Shown: one piece after another, positions 55,119-64,000 of the stretch
Layout of the letters: each line of letters begins with the position of its first letter
How positions within the stretch are numbered: the stretch's first letter is position 1
From: Natronobacillus azotifigens
GTDB lineage: Bacteria; Bacillota; Bacilli; Bacillales; Amphibacillaceae
Direction: 5' to 3'
DNA: 64,000 bases
Assembly (NCBI RefSeq): GCF_026805325.1
Contig: NZ_JAPRAT010000014.1
Location: 1 to 64,000 of the forward strand
The notes under the pieces: generated by a model
The model's input: only the letters and a program-made list of their open reading frames with translations
Databases searched by the model: none
What the model was told of the DNA's origin: nothing
Program-made: the position numbers and the translations under genes

Positions 55119-58067
55119 ATGGATTTTAAAGAAGGATTCTATAAATTTTGGACGAAGACAAAATCTTTTATCGACAAAGGCATTATCCAGCGTGTCTCAC
55201 GAATTAGTTATGATGTGATCTGGAACATCATTCTTTATTTTGTCGTTATTACAGTTATCGGAGGTTTTTTTGTTGGTGGCGTTGGAGCAGGGTATTTTGC
55301 ATCCTTAATAAGGGATGAGCCACTACGTTCTGAAGATTCTATGGTAAGTGCAATCTATAATTATTCCGAAACATCTGAGATCTATTTTGCTAATGATGTT
55401 TTCATGGGGGAAGTTAGCTCAGACCTTCATCGAGAAGAAGTTGAATTAGCTGATGTTTCTGAATACCTGATTCAGGGGATTATTGCAACAGAGGATGAGT
55501 ACTTTAAAACACATAATGGTATAGTTCCAAAAGCGATTATGCGGGCTATGTTTCAAGAATTAACCGGTGCAGCCATGCAAACTGGTGGGAGTACATTAAC
55601 TCAGCAAATTATTAAAAATCAAATTTTAACGAATGAAGTTTCTTTTGATCGAAAAGCAAATGAAATTATTCTTGCGATGCGTCTTGAACAATTCTTAGAA
55701 AAGGACGAAATACTAGAAGCATATCTAAATATTGTTCCATTCGGAAGAAATGCGAATGGTAGAAACATTGCGGGAGTTCAGACTGCAGCAAGAGGAATCT
55801 TTGATATAAATGCCAATGAATTAAATTTAGCTCAAGCGGCCTTCCTTTCTGGTTTACCGCAAAGCCCAATAGCATATAGTCCTTTTACCAATTCAGGTCG
55901 TGTAAAGGAAGAAGCAGGATTACAACCTGGTTTAAGTCGTATGCGTACAGTCTTATCTCGTATGTTGACAGCGGAGTATATAACGGAAGAGAAATACGAA
56001 GAAGCGTTGAATTATGATATCGTTGCTGACTTCGCAGAACGTTCGCCAACGACATATGAAGAATATCCGTATTTAACAGAAGAAGTAAGAATAAGAACAA
56101 CGGAAATTTTGCTAGAACAATTAGTAACAGAAGATGGGTATACAATGGATGACCTAGACTCAAACGAAGACTTACAAGAGCAATATGAAATTCGTGCAGA
56201 GCGAGCACTTCGACAAGGTGGGTACAAAATTCATACAACGATAGACAAAGATATCTATGATGCTTTTCAGGAAGTTGCTGCAAACTATGAGAATTATGGA
56301 AGAGACCTACCTGCTCGAAATGTCAATGGTGAGCCAATAATGACTGAAGACGAAGAAACAGGAGAATTGATTCCATTAGTCGCGCCTGAACAAGTAGGAA
56401 GTATGTTAATTGACAATCGCACAGGTGCGATCATTAGTTTTGTTGGTGGTCGTGATTTCCAAAGACAACAACGGAATTTTGCTACCAATGCGAATAGGCA
56501 ATTAGGAAGTACGGCAAAACCTATCCTTGTTTACGGACCTGCTATGGAGGAAGGCGTAGTCCAACCTGGTTCCATACTAGCAGACGTTGAATTTGAACAC
56601 TTCGATGAATATGGGGAACCATGGAGCCCTTCTAACTTTACACGAAATCGCTATTATGGATTGGTATCTGTTAGAACGGCCTTAGTTAACTCTTACAACG
56701 TGTCTGCTGGGCAAGTGTACATCGATTTACTTAAAGAAAGCAGTCCAGTTGAGGACTATTTAATTCCAATGGGTTACAAGAATATATTACCACATCAGTA
56801 TGGTTATAGATCAAATGCTCTTGGTTCTTTTGAAGCAACAATAGAGGAAAACACAAATGGTTATGCCACATTCGGTAACAATGGTAATTTTGAAAAATCT
56901 TACATGATTGAGAAGATCGAATCGTTTGATGGTGAAGTGATTTACCAACACGAAAGTGAATCTGTTGAAGTTTTCAGTAATGAAACGAGCTATCTGATGC
57001 TAGATATGATGCGTGATGTATTAACCTCTGGAACGGGGAGAACTGCATACAATAATCTTGTTAATAAAGACGTGGACTGGGCAGGTAAAACAGGAACAAC
57101 TAATGAATTTAGAGATTATTGGTTTGTTGCAACAAATCCAAACGTTTCATTAGGTATATGGATGGGTTATGAATATAACAATTCGTTAGGAGACGGTTAT
57201 AGCGCTAGAACTCAATCATTATGGGCCCAATTAGTAAATGCAGCAACAGAGGTCAATCCAGATTTAATGGCACCTTCAGACCGCTTTGAAAGACCGAATA
57301 ATATTGTATCAAGGTCCTATTGTATGGCGTCAGGTTTACTACCATCTGGCATCTGCGAATCACTAGGATTAGTTGGTCAAGACATCTATAACACTGCTCA
57401 TGTACCATCTGACGAAGATTACAGTCTCATTGAAGGTAGATATGTTATGCTAAACGGTGAAGCTGTAGTAGCTGGAAATAATACCCCAGAAGAATTTATC
57501 CAAAGTGATGGGGTGATTTTTAACCCTGAATGGTTAAGAGATATGGGTTATGATGAATTAGACGATATTTCTCAGCTAATTCCTAGTTCAAGTGGTGCTT
57601 GGTCGTCTATAGAGATTCCAAGTACGACGGAAATTGAAGATGATGGAGAAGCGCCGAACGCGCCAACCTCTATATCAAAATCAGGTAATGTCTTAACTTG
57701 GAATGCTTCTTCTAGCAATGATGTAGTTGGTTATCGTATTTATCGTGCAAATGATCCGGACAGTTCCTTTGAACTACTGAGCAGCACGACGGATACAAAC
57801 TTCAATGTTGGTAGTGGAGATGCCGTTTATCATGTTACTGCCGTTGATTACTTCGGGGAAGAGTCCGCCCCTTCTGATGTTTTAGAAGATGGCGATTTTA
57901 CCGAGGAAGAGCCTGAAGAAAGCGAAGAACCTGAAGATGATGACGGTGATTCGACTGATGAAAATTCAGGTAACGGTGGAGATAGCAACGGGAATGGTGG
58001 ACAGGAAAACAATGATAACGAAGATGAAGAAAGCGAAGATCCAGACAATGAAGAGGAAGATGAATAG
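55119..58067 (+). CDS. class A penicillin-binding protein with FN3 domain and acidic tail
   Basis: Bifunctional peptidoglycan synthase of 982 residues. Membrane helix about 34-60. Glycosyltransferase domain about 80-290 with catalytic Glu 125 (IIATEDEYF) and GGSTLTQQ. Transpeptidase about 430-740 with Ser 464 in GSTAKP, SYN at 525-527 and KTGTT at 657. A fibronectin type III-like domain (about 848-925) follows, then an Asp/Glu/Asn/Gly-rich tail of some 60 residues. PBP1A/PbpD-type in layout. The acidic tail suits a salt-tolerant organism. AGGAGG precedes the ATG. Confidence 0.95.
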   Translation: MDFKEGFYKFWTKTKSFIDKGIIQRVSRISYDVIWNIILYFVVITVIGGFFVGGVGAGYFASLIRDEPLRSEDSMVSAIYNYSETSEIYFANDVFMGEVSSDLHREEVELADVSEYLIQGIIATEDEYFKTHNGIVPKAIMRAMFQELTGAAMQTGGSTLTQQIIKNQILTNEVSFDRKANEIILAMRLEQFLEKDEILEAYLNIVPFGRNANGRNIAGVQTAARGIFDINANELNLAQAAFLSGLPQSPIAYSPFTNSGRVKEEAGLQPGLSRMRTVLSRMLTAEYITEEKYEEALNYDIVADFAERSPTTYEEYPYLTEEVRIRTTEILLEQLVTEDGYTMDDLDSNEDLQEQYEIRAERALRQGGYKIHTTIDKDIYDAFQEVAANYENYGRDLPARNVNGEPIMTEDEETGELIPLVAPEQVGSMLIDNRTGAIISFVGGRDFQRQQRNFATNANRQLGSTAKPILVYGPAMEEGVVQPGSILADVEFEHFDEYGEPWSPSNFTRNRYYGLVSVRTALVNSYNVSAGQVYIDLLKESSPVEDYLIPMGYKNILPHQYGYRSNALGSFEATIEENTNGYATFGNNGNFEKSYMIEKIESFDGEVIYQHESESVEVFSNETSYLMLDMMRDVLTSGTGRTAYNNLVNKDVDWAGKTGTTNEFRDYWFVATNPNVSLGIWMGYEYNNSLGDGYSARTQSLWAQLVNAATEVNPDLMAPSDRFERPNNIVSRSYCMASGLLPSGICESLGLVGQDIYNTAHVPSDEDYSLIEGRYVMLNGEAVVAGNNTPEEFIQSDGVIFNPEWLRDMGYDELDDISQLIPSSSGAWSSIEIPSTTEIEDDGEAPNAPTSISKSGNVLTWNASSSNDVVGYRIYRANDPDSSFELLSSTTDTNFNVGSGDAVYHVTAVDYFGEESAPSDVLEDGDFTEEEPEESEEPEDDDGDSTDENSGNGGDSNGNGGQENNDNEDEESEDPDNEEEDE

Positions 58068-58084
58068 CTTCACTCAATAAGAAG

Positions 58085-58111
58085 AGGTGTAGAATAATAA
58101 TTTCTACACCT
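58085..58111 (+). terminator. terminator of the penicillin-binding protein gene
   Basis: AGGTGTAGAA and TTCTACACCT pair over 10 bp, followed by seven T, about 18 bp after the stop codon. Confidence 0.85.
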
Positions 58112-58224
58112 TTTTTTATTTGCGGTTTATTATTAACTATAGGGGGTTCTGCTTAAAATTGCTTAACACGTGATGACAAGGTGATGTTTACTTAGTATTG
58201 ATAAGAGGATGCATTCAATATTTC

Positions 58225-58270
58225 AAAAAAAGAGGCATACCAGAATTTAAAATTCGGCACACCTCCTTTT
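58225..58270 (-). terminator. terminator of motS
   Basis: On the minus strand AAAAGGAGG and CCTCTTTTTTT pair, with an inner CCGAATT/AATTCTGG helix. It starts directly at the motS stop codon (58271-58273). Confidence 0.75.
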
Positions 58271-59053
58271 TTAGTTGAAATCCTGTGATAATTCTAAAAT
58301 AACAATTTCTACTCGACGATTTCTGCTCCAATTTTCGGGAGAATCATTTTCCACAATCGGCCTAGTATCACCGTAGCCTACTGCAATAAAGCGATCTTCT
58401 TCAAAATCATTTGCATTGATAATATAACGAATGACACTACTAGCTCGTGCTGCTGACAATTCCCAATTGGAGGGGAATTGCAAGGTGGATATCGGTCGAT
58501 TATCCGTATGACCTTCAACACGAATTGTGTTCGGTATATTACTCAACAATATCCCAATTTTGTCTAGAAAGGGCTCTGCTGATGACTTAAGAAGAGCTTG
58601 TCCAGAATCAAATAAAATTCGTTCTTGTAAAATCAATACTACACCTTGATCGGTACGGTTAGCAGAAATAACATCTTGAAGCCCTTCTTCACGTAAGAAC
58701 CTTTCAATTTCTGCTAACAATTCATCTAGTGAATCCATGTCTTCATCTATTTGATCGTTATCAAACTCTTCTTCGTCATCAGAATCGAAGATATTATCTT
58801 TAAAATGCCCAGTAGGATCATCCTGTCGAACGTCATGATAGTCCGATGGGTTCTCCAAAGGAACAGAAGAGGGATAATTATCAAAAATAACACGATTACG
58901 AAACGATTCTGCTACTGCCTGAAATTTCACAATATCAATCTGTGACATGGAAAATAACAGAATGAAAAAAACAAGTATCAACGTAATCATATCAGAATAG
59001 GTCGTCATCCATCTTGGTGCACCTTTTGGTTGCTTTTTATTAGGACGCTTCAT
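58271..59053 (-). CDS. motS: flagellar stator protein MotS (MotB family)
   Basis: B-type stator subunit that anchors the ion channel to peptidoglycan. The 260-residue protein has the plug/membrane helix TYSDMITLILVFFILLFSMSQ with the ion-binding Asp, a long acidic linker (DSDDEEEFDNDQIDEDMDSLDE) and an OmpA-like domain (about 120-250; VEGHTDNRPI, WELSAARA, NRRVEI). The start MKRPNKKQPKGAPRW at 59053 has GGAGGGTG before it and overlaps the motP end by 14 bp. Position next to ccpA marks it as MotPS, the sodium-driven stator of B. subtilis. Confidence 0.9.
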   Translation of the reverse strand: MKRPNKKQPKGAPRWMTTYSDMITLILVFFILLFSMSQIDIVKFQAVAESFRNRVIFDNYPSSVPLENPSDYHDVRQDDPTGHFKDNIFDSDDEEEFDNDQIDEDMDSLDELLAEIERFLREEGLQDVISANRTDQGVVLILQERILFDSGQALLKSSAEPFLDKIGILLSNIPNTIRVEGHTDNRPISTLQFPSNWELSAARASSVIRYIINANDFEEDRFIAVGYGDTRPIVENDSPENWSRNRRVEIVILELSQDFN

Positions 59054-59867
59054 TAGCAGCACCCTCCACTTGCTCGTCTGCATCTAATTCACGTTTTTTC
59101 CTCATATCATCCGATAAAAATGCACTTAACTTTTCTTTTAAAATTCGCGGATTTTGACCAGATTGTACTCCAATAACACCCTCGATTACAATCTGTTTCA
59201 TAAAAACTTCCTCTTCTGTCTTGCTCTCGAGTTTACCAGCCATCGGAATAAAGACAAGATTAGCCATTACTGCACCGTAGAACGTTGTTAAAAGCGCAAC
59301 AGCCATTTGGGGCCCTAATGTACTTGGGTCATCCAAATCATTTAACATTAGTACTAAACCAATCAATGTACCGATCATTCCCCATGCTGGCGCATAATCT
59401 CCAGCTTTTTCAATAATGATCCGGCCTTTTTGATGACGGTCTTCCATCGCTGTAATTTCTGCACTCATAATATCTTGAATAACTTCTGGTTCAATTCCGT
59501 CAATCGCTAGTAAAACACCTTTTTTGATAAACGGATCTTCTACACCTTCTAGCTCATTTTCAAGCGCCAATAACCCTTCCCGTCTAGCACGTTCTGAAAG
59601 TCGTTCGAATAACTTAATTAGTTCTCCTAAATCACTTTCACTCTTATTAAAAGTTTCTTTAACCACTCGACCAGTTAGTTTAATTTGATCAAGGTTAAAA
59701 TTAATTAATAAGGCCGCAGCAAGTCCACCTATTACAATAACAATAGATGACGCTTGGATAAATGCAATGAAGCCATCAAAATTACCACTACTTGAAATGA
59801 TACCAAACATAATCATCATGAAACCCAGTGTAATGCCGATTGGTGTTAAAATATCTGTTTTTTTCAT
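59040..59867 (-). CDS. motP: flagellar stator protein MotP (MotA family)
   Basis: A-type stator subunit of 275 residues, with four membrane helices (about 8-28, 34-55, 155-175 and 187-208). The cytosolic loop carries the rotor-contacting charged residues, and the PAWGMIGTLIGLVLML motif is at helix 3. It pairs with MotS. The ccpA-motP-motS order is that of B. subtilis, where MotPS uses sodium. The tail is acidic (ELDADEQVEGAANEAS). GGGAGAGAG precedes the ATG. Confidence 0.92.
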   Translation of the reverse strand: MKKTDILTPIGITLGFMMIMFGIISSSGNFDGFIAFIQASSIVIVIGGLAAALLINFNLDQIKLTGRVVKETFNKSESDLGELIKLFERLSERARREGLLALENELEGVEDPFIKKGVLLAIDGIEPEVIQDIMSAEITAMEDRHQKGRIIIEKAGDYAPAWGMIGTLIGLVLMLNDLDDPSTLGPQMAVALLTTFYGAVMANLVFIPMAGKLESKTEEEVFMKQIVIEGVIGVQSGQNPRILKEKLSAFLSDDMRKKRELDADEQVEGAANEAS

Positions 59868-59956
59868 ATACTCTCTCCCTAACTAAACGTACAATCTTGG
59901 TTGAAATAAACATGCCCAGGATATGAATTTTGATATTTTATATATCGACATTAATT

Positions 59957-60952
59957 TTATTTTGTTGAGTTTCTTTCGATAATTTGATGAGGTAATATTA
60001 CATTTGCTTCTGATACTTCTTCTTTATTCATATACTTTGTTAATAACCGCATCGCTACTGCTCCTATATCATACATTGGTTGTACAATTGTCGACAACGT
60101 CGGACGAACCATTGTAGCAAGTCTTGTGTTATCAAATCCAAAAACTTCGATATCTTCTGGCACTCGTAAGCCTTTGTCTTGAATGGCATGAATGACCCCT
60201 AATGCCATTTCATCAGAAGCAACGAAGATAGACGTAGGTCTAGGCTCTAACGTTAGTAATTGTTCAACAGCTTCTATTCCTGAAGCATATGTATAATCAC
60301 CTTTAATGATTAGGTCATGATTAATTGTTTGATTCGCTTCCTTTAATGCTCGTTCGTAGCCCTTATATTTTAATTCGTTAGCAGCTGTTTCCTCAACTCC
60401 AAAAATAAAAGCTGGTTGATTATTACCGTTTTCGATTAACAATTTGGTCGCTTCAAAAGCAGCTTGCTCGTAATCAATATTGACCGATGGAATAGATTGC
60501 GTTGGATCCACTGTTGCTGCTAGAGCAACTGGCACTGGTGATGTTTTAAACTCTTTCACATGCTCCTCTGTAATCTTACCACCCATAAAGACAATGCCAT
60601 CTACCTGTTTCTCAAGCATTGTATTAATGAGTTTAATTTCTCTATCGATATTCTGATCAGAATTACTTAAAATAATATTATACTTGTACATGTTTGCTAT
60701 ATCATCAATCCCACGAGCTAACTCAGAAAAGAATATACTCGATATGTCTGGAATAATAACACCAACAGTTGTTGTTTTTTTGCTCGCTAACCCCCGAGCA
60801 ACAGCATTTGGGCGATACCCCAATCTTTCAATCGTTTCTAATACCTTTTTTCTTGTGACTGGTTTTACATTCGGGTTGCCGTTTACAACTCTTGATACGG
60901 TTGCCATTGATACATTCGCTTCTCTTGCTACATCATATATTGTGATATTCAT
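59957..60952 (-). CDS. ccpA: catabolite control protein A
   Basis: LacI-family global regulator of carbon catabolite repression and activation, working with HPr-Ser-P and binding cre sites. The 331-residue protein starts [31 protein letters not shown] (helix-turn-helix and hinge to residue 60), followed by a periplasmic-binding-protein-like core. Strong cre matches in this window lie upstream of the glycoside operon and, weaker, ackA. motP follows by 89 bp. Confidence 0.97.
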   Translation of the reverse strand: MNITIYDVAREANVSMATVSRVVNGNPNVKPVTRKKVLETIERLGYRPNAVARGLASKKTTTVGVIIPDISSIFFSELARGIDDIANMYKYNIILSNSDQNIDREIKLINTMLEKQVDGIVFMGGKITEEHVKEFKTSPVPVALAATVDPTQSIPSVNIDYEQAAFEATKLLIENGNNQPAFIFGVEETAANELKYKGYERALKEANQTINHDLIIKGDYTYASGIEAVEQLLTLEPRPTSIFVASDEMALGVIHAIQDKGLRVPEDIEVFGFDNTRLATMVRPTLSTIVQPMYDIGAVAMRLLTKYMNKEEVSEANVILPHQIIERNSTK

Positions 60953-61208
60953 TTACATTCTACCTCCATTACATTTTATATTACTTTGTTTGTCATTAAG
61001 TATATCATAGGATAATGCGATTTAAACCAATTCTATTTTCTAATAGAAACTTCCTCTTAATATTATAGCAAACTCAACAATCAAATGTCTTATATTCTTC
61101 TTAATTTGTCAAGGAAAAATGGGTATTATTAGAATTTTCATTGTTAAGCGTTCGTCTAATATCTTTACCCTACCTCGTCTAACCCATTTCAACTCCCTAT
61201 CTTGAAAA

Positions 61209-61241
61209 AAAACTGCCTGTTCTTAGTGAACAGACAGTTTT
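61209..61241 (-). terminator. terminator of aroA
   Basis: On the minus strand AAAACTGTCTGTTC and GAACAGGCAGTTTT pair over 14 positions with one G-U, followed by more T. It lies right after the aroA stop codon and separates aroA from ccpA. Confidence 0.85.
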
Positions 61242-61247
61242 ACTTCA

Positions 61248-62318
61248 TTAATACTTCTTATTTACCACTTCACTTATAAACTGGTCAAATTGATCAAAGT
61301 TCATCTGTTGCTGAGAGTCTGAAAGAGCCACAGCAGGATCAGGGTGAACTTCTGCCATTATACCATCCGCGCCGATAGCTAGTGCAGCTTTAGCAGCAGG
61401 GATTAGTAAGTCTCTTCTTCCTGTAGAGTGCGTTACATCTACCATAACCGGTAAGTGTGTTTCTTGTTTTAAAATAGGAACAGCAGTTATATCTAATGTA
61501 TTACGTGTAGACGTTTCATACGTACGAATACCACGTTCACATAAGATAATTTGTCCATTACCACGTGAATTAATATATTCAGCTGCATTAATAAAATCAG
61601 AAACTGTTGCTGACATCCCGCGTTTCAATACAATTGGCTTATTTACTTCTCCAGCCGCTTTTAGTAACTCAAAGTTTTGCATGTTACGTGCACCAATTTG
61701 AATAACATCAAGATATTCAGCCGCTTTTTCAACATCTGCGGGACTTACGATCTCACTAACAACGGCAAGACCATACTCATCTGCAACTCTTTTCAAGATT
61801 TCTAAACCTTCAAAACCCAAACCTTGAAAATCATAAGGTGACGTTCTCGGCTTAAAAGCCCCACCACGAATTATTTTTAATCCCTTATTTTTAATTTGTT
61901 CCGCAACTTGAGCTACTTGTTCATAACTTTCCACCGCACATGGGCCGAAAATATAATGAGGATTTCCATCGCCGAATTTTGCTCCATTTACATCAACAAT
62001 AGTGTTTTCTGCTTTCTTCACTCTTGAAACTAGTAGTGCTTTGCTATGATCATCTTCTTGTAATTCTAATCCTGCTTTAAAAATTTGTTTAAACAAATGA
62101 ATAATTGTTGCGTTCTCAAACGGTCCATCATTATGCTTTTTGATTAAGTCAAGCATGTCACGCTCACGAACCGGATCATAATTCCGATTAGCTCCCTGCT
62201 TCTCTTTCACTTGCGCTGTTTGTTGTACTAATTTCCCTCGCTTTTTAATTAAATCTAATATTTCTAGGTTTACCTGATCAAGTTCTTCTCTCAATTGATC
62301 TAATTCTTGATTACTCAA
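61248..62318 (-). CDS. aroA: fused chorismate mutase / DAHP synthase
   Basis: First enzyme of the shikimate pathway fused to a chorismate mutase domain, as in B. subtilis AroA (358 residues), where the mutase part mediates feedback by chorismate or prephenate. The 356-residue protein has AroQ-type helices at 1-85 ([19 protein letters not shown]) and the DAHP synthase barrel from about 105 ([29 protein letters not shown], the IMAEVHPDP end). It is the class I-beta type. Gene order aroA-ccpA-motPS is conserved. Confidence 0.96.
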   Translation of the reverse strand: MSNQELDQLREELDQVNLEILDLIKKRGKLVQQTAQVKEKQGANRNYDPVRERDMLDLIKKHNDGPFENATIIHLFKQIFKAGLELQEDDHSKALLVSRVKKAENTIVDVNGAKFGDGNPHYIFGPCAVESYEQVAQVAEQIKNKGLKIIRGGAFKPRTSPYDFQGLGFEGLEILKRVADEYGLAVVSEIVSPADVEKAAEYLDVIQIGARNMQNFELLKAAGEVNKPIVLKRGMSATVSDFINAAEYINSRGNGQIILCERGIRTYETSTRNTLDITAVPILKQETHLPVMVDVTHSTGRRDLLIPAAKAALAIGADGIMAEVHPDPAVALSDSQQQMNFDQFDQFISEVVNKKY

Positions 62319-62527
62319 ACTAATTACCCCCTATTTTTATGTTTTACATTATAATAAAATAATATATATTTAATAATTAGGGATAATTATAGCTAATATT
62401 TTGTTACTTGTCACCATTATGTTTAAATATTTAGTATTTTCTTTATTTTTATTTTCTTTTAATTCGTCAAAATAATGTTTTTTCTGTTAAACTCTGAATA
62501 GGTGATCTGAAGGAAAGGATTAAAATC

Positions 62528-64000
62528 ATGGATAATTATATTTTCGCATTAGATATTGGAACTCGATCTGTCATTGGATTATTATTAGAACAAACGAATA
62601 AATCATACAAACTGATTGATTACGTCATGCAAGAACACGAGGAACGCTCGATGCTTGATGGACAGATTCATGATGTTGTCTCCGTTTCAAAGGTAATTAA
62701 TGAAGTGAAAGAAAAATTAGAATGTAAACATCAAATTATGCTGTCAAAAGTTTGTGTTGCTGCCGCCGGCCGAGCATTAAAAACCAAAAGAACTAAAATA
62801 AGCAAGAATATTGAACAACATCCACTAATTGATAAAGAGGATATATTATTCTTAGAACTGAGTGCTGTACAACAAGCACAACATGACTTGGCTCATGAAG
62901 AACAAGGGAATAATGCAAGTACTCACTATTATTGTGTTGGGTATTCTGTTCTACAATACCGATTGGATGACGATTTGATTGGTTCGTTAATTGATCAGCA
63001 AGGAAAAGAAGCAGAAGTAGAAATCATTGCAACTTTTCTGCCGAAAGTAGTTGTAGAATCATTGTTAGCTGCACTGCAACGTGCCAATCTAGAAATGGAA
63101 GCCTTAACACTCGAACCTATTGCAGCGATTAATGTACTAATTCCAGAATCGATGCGTCGTTTGAATGTTGCATTAGTAGATATTGGTGCAGGAACAAGTG
63201 ATATTGCTCTTACAGACGCTGGAAGTATTACTGCATATGGTATGGTATCAAAAGCTGGCGACGAAATTACAGAGGCGATTAGCGATCATTTTTTGCTTGA
63301 TTTTAATGAAGCTGAGCGAGTGAAAAAAGATATTACCGCACATCAACAGGCTACTTTAACGGATATTCTTGGTTTCGAACAAACCATTACTTTCGATGAA
63401 TTAGCTACAGCCATTGAACCAGCAATTGACCAATTAGCTAGTGTAATTGCTGAAGAAATAATCACGTTAAATAGTCGAGCACCAAAAGCAGTAATGCTCG
63501 TTGGTGGTGGTAGTCTAACGCCAAATCTAACAGTAAAATTAGCGAATAAATTAAAATTACCAAACAATCGGGTTGCAACTCGTGGAACAGATGCAATTCG
63601 AGATTTAGAATTCGAAGCAGAAATACCGACTGGCCCTGCTTTTATAACGCCGATTGGTATCGCCATTGCGGCGAAACAAAATCCAGTACATTATATCAGT
63701 GTAACCGTAAATGATCGTGCAGTACGATTATTTGATATGAAGCAATTAACTGTTGGTGATTCTTTACTTGCTGCAGGTATCTATATCGACAAATTGTATG
63801 GCAGACCTGGCATGGCTTATATGATCACATTTAACAATCAGAATATCACTTTACCAGGAACATATGGACAACCACCTAAAGTGTGGTTAAATGACGAACC
63901 AATTACCGTCGAACAACCCATTAAACACGGTGATGTTCTACATGTAGAAAAAGGCGAAGATGGTGTTGAACCTGTTGTAACCATTGCAGGTCTAGTTGGT
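62528..64000 (+). CDS. FtsA/PilM-like ATPase, partial at the window edge
   Basis: An open frame of 491 codons without a stop, cut by the end of the window. The start MDNYIFALDIGTRSVIGLLLEQ is the actin/FtsA phosphate-1 motif. KVCVAAAGRALKTK, LVDIGAGTSDIALT near residue 218 (phosphate 2) and VMLVGGGSLTP near 322 (adenosine motif) follow. After about residue 380 comes an extra region absent from normal FtsA. AAAGGA precedes the ATG. It resembles the long FtsA-like proteins of Bacillaceae that occur beside the main FtsA; the function is unproven. Confidence 0.85.
   Translation, partial: MDNYIFALDIGTRSVIGLLLEQTNKSYKLIDYVMQEHEERSMLDGQIHDVVSVSKVINEVKEKLECKHQIMLSKVCVAAAGRALKTKRTKISKNIEQHPLIDKEDILFLELSAVQQAQHDLAHEEQGNNASTHYYCVGYSVLQYRLDDDLIGSLIDQQGKEAEVEIIATFLPKVVVESLLAALQRANLEMEALTLEPIAAINVLIPESMRRLNVALVDIGAGTSDIALTDAGSITAYGMVSKAGDEITEAISDHFLLDFNEAERVKKDITAHQQATLTDILGFEQTITFDELATAIEPAIDQLASVIAEEIITLNSRAPKAVMLVGGGSLTPNLTVKLANKLKLPNNRVATRGTDAIRDLEFEAEIPTGPAFITPIGIAIAAKQNPVHYISVTVNDRAVRLFDMKQLTVGDSLLAAGIYIDKLYGRPGMAYMITFNNQNITLPGTYGQPPKVWLNDEPITVEQPIKHGDVLHVEKGEDGVEPVVTIAGLVG

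Overview
The window is low-GC Firmicute DNA from a spore-forming member of the Bacillaceae. Most genes lie in the order of the Bacillus subtilis pyk-pfkA-accA-accD-ytsJ-dnaE-ytrHI-nrnA-ytoI ... ackA-ytxK-ytfJ-ytfI ... thiI-nifZ-ezrA-ytsP ... rpsD ... tyrS ... motPS-ccpA-aroA region. Sporulation genes (a small acid-soluble spore protein with a sigma-G promoter, YtfJ, YtrH, YtrI) mark an endospore former. Acidic protein tails, an acidic linker in the flagellar stator and a MotPS-type (sodium) stator suggest a salt- or alkali-tolerant genus of the Gracilibacillus/Virgibacillus/Oceanobacillus kind. The genus cannot be fixed from the sequence alone.

Layout. 1-10.3 kb, minus strand: glycolysis (pfkA-pyk), then a malic enzyme-GntR-accD-accA operon, and dnaE. 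The malic enzyme operon has a near-consensus promoter followed at about +6 by a perfect FadR-type palindrome (TGGTCAGACCA on the coding strand), so the GntR gene inside the operon probably controls its own operon. 10.5-19.4 kb: sporulation membrane proteins YtrHI, nanoRNase NrnA, YtoI, a universal stress protein, acetate kinase, YtxK and YtfJI. Three copies of a dispersed palindromic element (two of 181 bp, one internally deleted to 52 bp) lie in gaps here. 19.5-29.3 kb: NAD kinase, two lipoproteins, an amidohydrolase, the spore protein, NifZ-ThiI for tRNA thiolation, EzrA and free-methionine sulfoxide reductase.

29.3-46.2 kb interrupts the conserved order. It holds a glycosyltransferase, a decayed GH3 gene and a five-gene glycoside operon: GH2 beta-galactosidase, GH78 rhamnosidase, GPH sugar symporter, a membrane-anchored GH3 with reversed domain order, and a four-helix membrane protein. 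A CcpA (cre) site lies at the operon head. An AgrC/LytTR-like two-component pair follows. The products fit uptake and trimming of rhamnose/galactose-containing glycosides under carbon catabolite control; ccpA itself lies at 60 kb.

46.2-55 kb: rpsD with a structured leader, divergent ligD/ku (two-protein non-homologous end joining), a seven-unit array of 52-bp hairpin repeats, secreted and membrane proteins of unknown role, a cation-efflux protein, and tyrS under a T-box. 55-64 kb: a class A penicillin-binding protein with a fibronectin-like domain and acidic tail, motS/motP, ccpA, the fused chorismate mutase-DAHP synthase gene aroA, and an FtsA-like ATPase cut by the window edge.

The observations most worth checking are the FadR-like operator, the dispersed 181-bp element, the 52-bp hairpin array, the reversed-domain GH3 with its small membrane partner, and a lipoprotein gene that appears to start at ATT.
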